This document shows, in pieces, positions 15,717 to 17,729 of a stretch of 17,729 bases of DNA. Where the stretch lies: positions 1 to 17,729 of the forward strand of contig JAUXFG010000077.1 of NCBI GenBank assembly GCA_030620115.1, read 5' to 3'. Each line of letters starts with the position of its first letter. The stretch's first letter is position 1. Below the pieces are notes generated by a model, which worked only from the letters and a program-made list of their open reading frames with translations, did not search any database and was not told the DNA's origin. The stretch is from Candidatus Fermentibacterota bacterium. Its GTDB lineage: Bacteria; JAFGKV01. The translations under genes were made by a program, and so were the position numbers.

Positions 15717-16559
15717 TCATACGTGGCCCTGTCCGGCATACACAGGTGTCAATTCTACGGCGAACGATAGCTGCATTCTCTTAATCTTGCTTGCTATCCG
15801 CTCTCGTTCCTGATGGGATGGACGTGGCAGTCGAGCCGTGTCAGGCCACATGTTGTGAACTCGGCCATCAAGTATCCGGCCGGCGCGTTTCTTGCGCACT
15901 CCGCCCCATTGCTTGAAGAAGAATGGCACGTTGGCCTTCTGGCATTCATCTCGAATTGATCTAACCCAATTTGCCTGCAATGTGCGGGCTCCGGGGCCAC
16001 TCTCACCACCCACAATAACCCAATCGATACCCCCTAGATCAATCTCTCCGAGATCTTCCAGCAACGGCTCGAATGAGATAAACCGGACCTCTGCTCGTGT
16101 TCCGCGTATCTCATCGATCCGTGGCAAACCATGTCGGCGGTCCTCGACGCTTATACCCAACCATATGTGGGGAGATGAAGTCAGTCTCTTTGGTAAACGA
16201 TTGGTCACTTGCCGCATCCGATACGCACGTTTGGTGAGGATTTGGTAGGTATGCCAGTTGGCCAGAGCCATCACCTCAAATACGGCTCGTATATACTGAT
16301 ATGGCACCTCTTCATGGAACAAATCGCTCATCGAGTTCACGAATATCATGCGTGGCTGGGGCCACCTGATTGGGTCGCCCAGGCTCTTGGGCACCAGACG
16401 GAGATCGAATCCCTGCTCATATGGATGCCCTGGTATCCCACGCCATCTCTCCGCGAATTTCTCAGCATAACAGTGGTCACATCCGGGGCTGATTCTGTTG
16501 CATCCGCGGACCGGATTCCAAGTGGCGTCGGTCCATTCGATGTCTGATGATTGGGACAT
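15717..16559 (-). CDS. DUF5131 / phage Gp37-Gp68 family three-Cys protein
   Basis: A 280-residue protein. ATG 16559 is chosen because GGAGA sits 5 nt upstream and the family's N-terminal motif IEWTDATWNPVRGC follows at once. The frame stays open to 16997 but that part is tcmP out of frame. The three-Cys motif is C-x6-C-x2-C (Cys20, Cys27, Cys30; GCNRISPGCDHCYAE), resembling a radical-SAM-like cluster site. Further family blocks are FVNSMSDLFHE, YQILTKRAYRM, IWLGISVED, RFISFEPLLEDLG, DWVIVGGESGPGAR and PFFFKQWGG. Family members occur in phages and mobile regions, often beside a tcmP gene, as here (8-nt gap). Molecular function is not established. The core looks intact even though its partner is interrupted. 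Confidence 0.92.
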   Translation of the reverse strand: MSQSSDIEWTDATWNPVRGCNRISPGCDHCYAEKFAERWRGIPGHPYEQGFDLRLVPKSLGDPIRWPQPRMIFVNSMSDLFHEEVPYQYIRAVFEVMALANWHTYQILTKRAYRMRQVTNRLPKRLTSSPHIWLGISVEDRRHGLPRIDEIRGTRAEVRFISFEPLLEDLGEIDLGGIDWVIVGGESGPGARTLQANWVRSIRDECQKANVPFFFKQWGGVRKKRAGRILDGRVHNMWPDTARLPRPSHQERERIASKIKRMQLSFAVELTPVYAGQGHV

Positions 16560-16567
16560 TGCATCTC

Positions 16568-16789
16568 CTATTCGAATATGCTCAACTGGTCGGTGCTGTA
16601 CTTCCTCGCTTGCTGCCAGAATTCGCGCCCGCGAGCATGCCGGCTGAAAAACGCCAAGTGATAAAGAGACAGATTCTTGTCTGCGGACCTGACAAGGACC
16701 ATGTCTTCCATGCCTTCGTACATGTAGCCGATGACCTGCATTTGTCTTCCGAAGAAGTCGGAGACGAACGTGCCAAAAGCCTTTCCACC
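16568..16789 (-). pseudogene. tcmP: Orphaned 3' part of tcmP after the TAG codon
   Basis: In the same frame as the upstream tcmP segment, 73 codons run without interruption to a second TAG at 16570-16568. They encode recognisable family sequence: GTFVSDFFGRQMQVIGY, then MVLVRSADKNLSLYHLAFFS and REFWQQARKY. No frameshift is needed, only suppression or reversion of the TAG at 16792. Internal re-initiation at ATG 16741 (GGAAG a few nt upstream) would give a ~57-residue fragment and seems unlikely to be functional. The DUF5131 start lies 8 nt beyond. Confidence 0.8.
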
Positions 16790-17410
16790 CTATTTCTCCC
16801 GTTCCCAATGACTTCGCCACCGGGTGTTTCCAAGAAAGAGATCCAACACCTTGTTTCCACATGAGGTGTAAACAGCTTCGTTTCGGTGCGCATCCATGTA
16901 TGAAGGAATGAGGACCAGGAAATCCACATATCTCTGTGCCATGGCGCGTATTGTGTCGAAGTGAAGGTTCTGGATATCGAAGGGGTCCACAAGACAAAAT
17001 GTCAAAGCCGTGCGTTCCCTACTGCCCTGCGGCATAGCCGCCAGGATCTTCTCAGTTGACTGGTTGATATCGCCAACGATGAACCTATAATCGCCGCTTG
17101 GCTCAATGCGCTTCACCCTAGTTTCCAAGGCTTCGAGCGCAGCTTTGTTGATATCACAGAAGATGTAGCGATCAAACCTGTCAGGGATATCAAGAGCCAG
17201 AATCGGCGACGCTGGAATGATGGCACCTGTATCCTTGATTCTCGAGCGCCCGGTTCCGGCAAAAAGGTCCACATAGGCACGACAGTCCCATTTGTCCTTC
17301 ATGCCGGTGGCGAATGTTCGGGCGTAATTTGAGACGAGTCGATATTTCCGCTCAGCCCAAGGCCCAACTTCAGGTGTCAGAAGCCCATCGTCCTGCAGCT
17401 GTGGCAGCAT
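16790..17410 (-). CDS. tcmP: Three-Cys-motif partner protein TcmP, truncated by in-frame TAG
   Basis: The open part is 206 residues. The ribosome-binding region just before ATG 17410 reads AGGGGGTGAT, a strong anti-SD match. GPWAERKYRLVSNYARTF is the family N-terminus. A class I methyltransferase-like fold is visible: motif I VDLFAGTG (47-54), an acidic residue after strand 2 (CDIN, Asp86), VGDIN (Asp114) and VDPFDIQNL (from 141). The frame stops at TAG (16792-16790), codon 207, just after the conserved FLGNTRWR. The same frame then continues for 73 sense codons with typical TcmP C-terminal sequence. Full length would be 280 codons, usual for the family. The gene may be a nonsense pseudogene, a base error, or read through. 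Reaction and substrate of TcmP are not known. Confidence 0.88.
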   Translation of the reverse strand: MLPQLQDDGLLTPEVGPWAERKYRLVSNYARTFATGMKDKWDCRAYVDLFAGTGRSRIKDTGAIIPASPILALDIPDRFDRYIFCDINKAALEALETRVKRIEPSGDYRFIVGDINQSTEKILAAMPQGSRERTALTFCLVDPFDIQNLHFDTIRAMAQRYVDFLVLIPSYMDAHRNEAVYTSCGNKVLDLFLGNTRWRSHWEREK

Positions 17411-17453
17411 CTATCACCCCCTATGCTATTCTCGATGCATACTGAACAAAACA

Positions 17454-17482
17454 ACAGTACCGCATATCGCTGGTGTTGTCAA
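17454..17482 (-). promoter_or_regulatory. Promoter of the tcmP-DUF5131 operon with overlapping inverted repeat
   Basis: On the minus strand, TTGACA (17482-17477), 17 nt, then TACTGT (17459-17454): a perfect -35 with a 4/6 -10. Transcription would start near 17447, giving a ~37-nt leader. TACTG at the -10 is mirrored by CAGTA ten nt downstream, so an inverted repeat spans the -10 and start site, a typical place for a repressor operator. No regulator gene is visible. Confidence 0.6.
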
Positions 17483-17729
17483 GATCCCTTCGAGCGAGGG
17501 CGCAAGGGCATGTATTGACATGAGACAGATTGCAGGCTGATCTGATCGATTCGTGCATGCCTTGAGGAAGCCCGTGTTTTTACAGCGCTCTCTGCGCGAC
17601 TATCGTTACAACCTTGGGGGACATTCTATATCTCCAGAGTCAAGTAGTCTTTATGACAGGTTAGTTTTGGTACTGCATATTGACCCCCGTCCATAGGGCG
17701 ATTTTTCACTGTTTTTCAGAACTGGGGAA
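17483..17729. other. Right-edge region without a gene
   Basis: No coding region is supported in the last ~247 bp. The sequence becomes T-rich toward the edge (TGACCCCCGTCC near 17680, then TTTTTCACTGTTTTTCAG). That style resembles the non-coding end of an insertion sequence, but no transposase or terminal repeat pair is in view, so I do not call one. Confidence 0.4.

Noticed and set aside
16560-16997. 146-residue N-terminal extension of the DUF5131 protein
   Set aside because: This segment is tcmP read in another frame. The real start at 16559 has a good ribosome-binding site and the family N-terminus.

Overview
The window reads as a chromosomal segment of an uncultivated, moderately GC-rich bacterium. 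I cannot name the phylum. The flavour (a secreted DUF6600 protein, a DUF2961/GH172 protein, an EF-G-2 paralogue, intergenic regions full of dispersed palindromic repeats) fits candidate-phylum genomes recovered from metagenomes. That is an inference from gene families and repeats, not from a marker-gene phylogeny.

Layout. (1) Positions 1-1032, minus strand: the N-terminal part of a secreted subtilisin-like protease, cut by the window edge, with a near-consensus sigma-70 promoter. (2) 1695-2810, plus: a secreted Trp-rich DUF6600 protein with a long charged RS/RE-rich tail, preceded by a near-consensus sigma-54 site and followed by an intrinsic terminator. (3) 2865-3360: repeat-rich spacer with a MITE-like element. 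(4) 3361-4380: a DUF2961/GH172 protein. (5) 4902-8237: an EF-G-2-like GTPase, yebC and ruvC. (6) 8660-11444: ruvA, ruvB and tgt, tightly overlapped. (7) 11841-15055: yajC, def, fmt, a PASTA-domain membrane protein and rpe, a second tightly packed operon. (8) 15056-15716: a gene-poor convergent spacer with three successive hairpins and a perfect 38-bp palindrome. (9) 15717-17410, minus: a two-gene accessory module of a DUF5131 (phage Gp37/Gp68-like, three-Cys) protein and its methyltransferase-like partner TcmP. The tcmP frame is broken by an in-frame TAG. It is preceded by a TTGACA-N17-TACTGT promoter with an overlapping inverted repeat. (10) The last ~240 bp has no gene.

Functional logic. 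The central ~10 kb is housekeeping: translation (EF-G-2, YebC), Holliday-junction processing (RuvABC), tRNA queuosine exchange (Tgt), Sec accessory (YajC), N-terminal formyl-Met handling (Def, Fmt) and the pentose phosphate pathway (Rpe). The neighbours usually seen with these genes (queA, secD/secF, a PASTA kinase) are missing from the window. A kinase-less PASTA protein sits between fmt and rpe, where Firmicutes keep prkC. Fmt carries Gly where the family's catalytic Asn should be.

The spacers hold a 101-bp inverted-repeat element in three copies (4439-4539 inverted; 8374-8474; 11522-11622), a rearranged relative at 1315-1400, short-period degenerate tracts, and several zero-loop palindromes. 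The best candidates for something undescribed are the TcmP/DUF5131 module with its broken gene, the Asn-to-Gly Fmt, and the composite repeat family.
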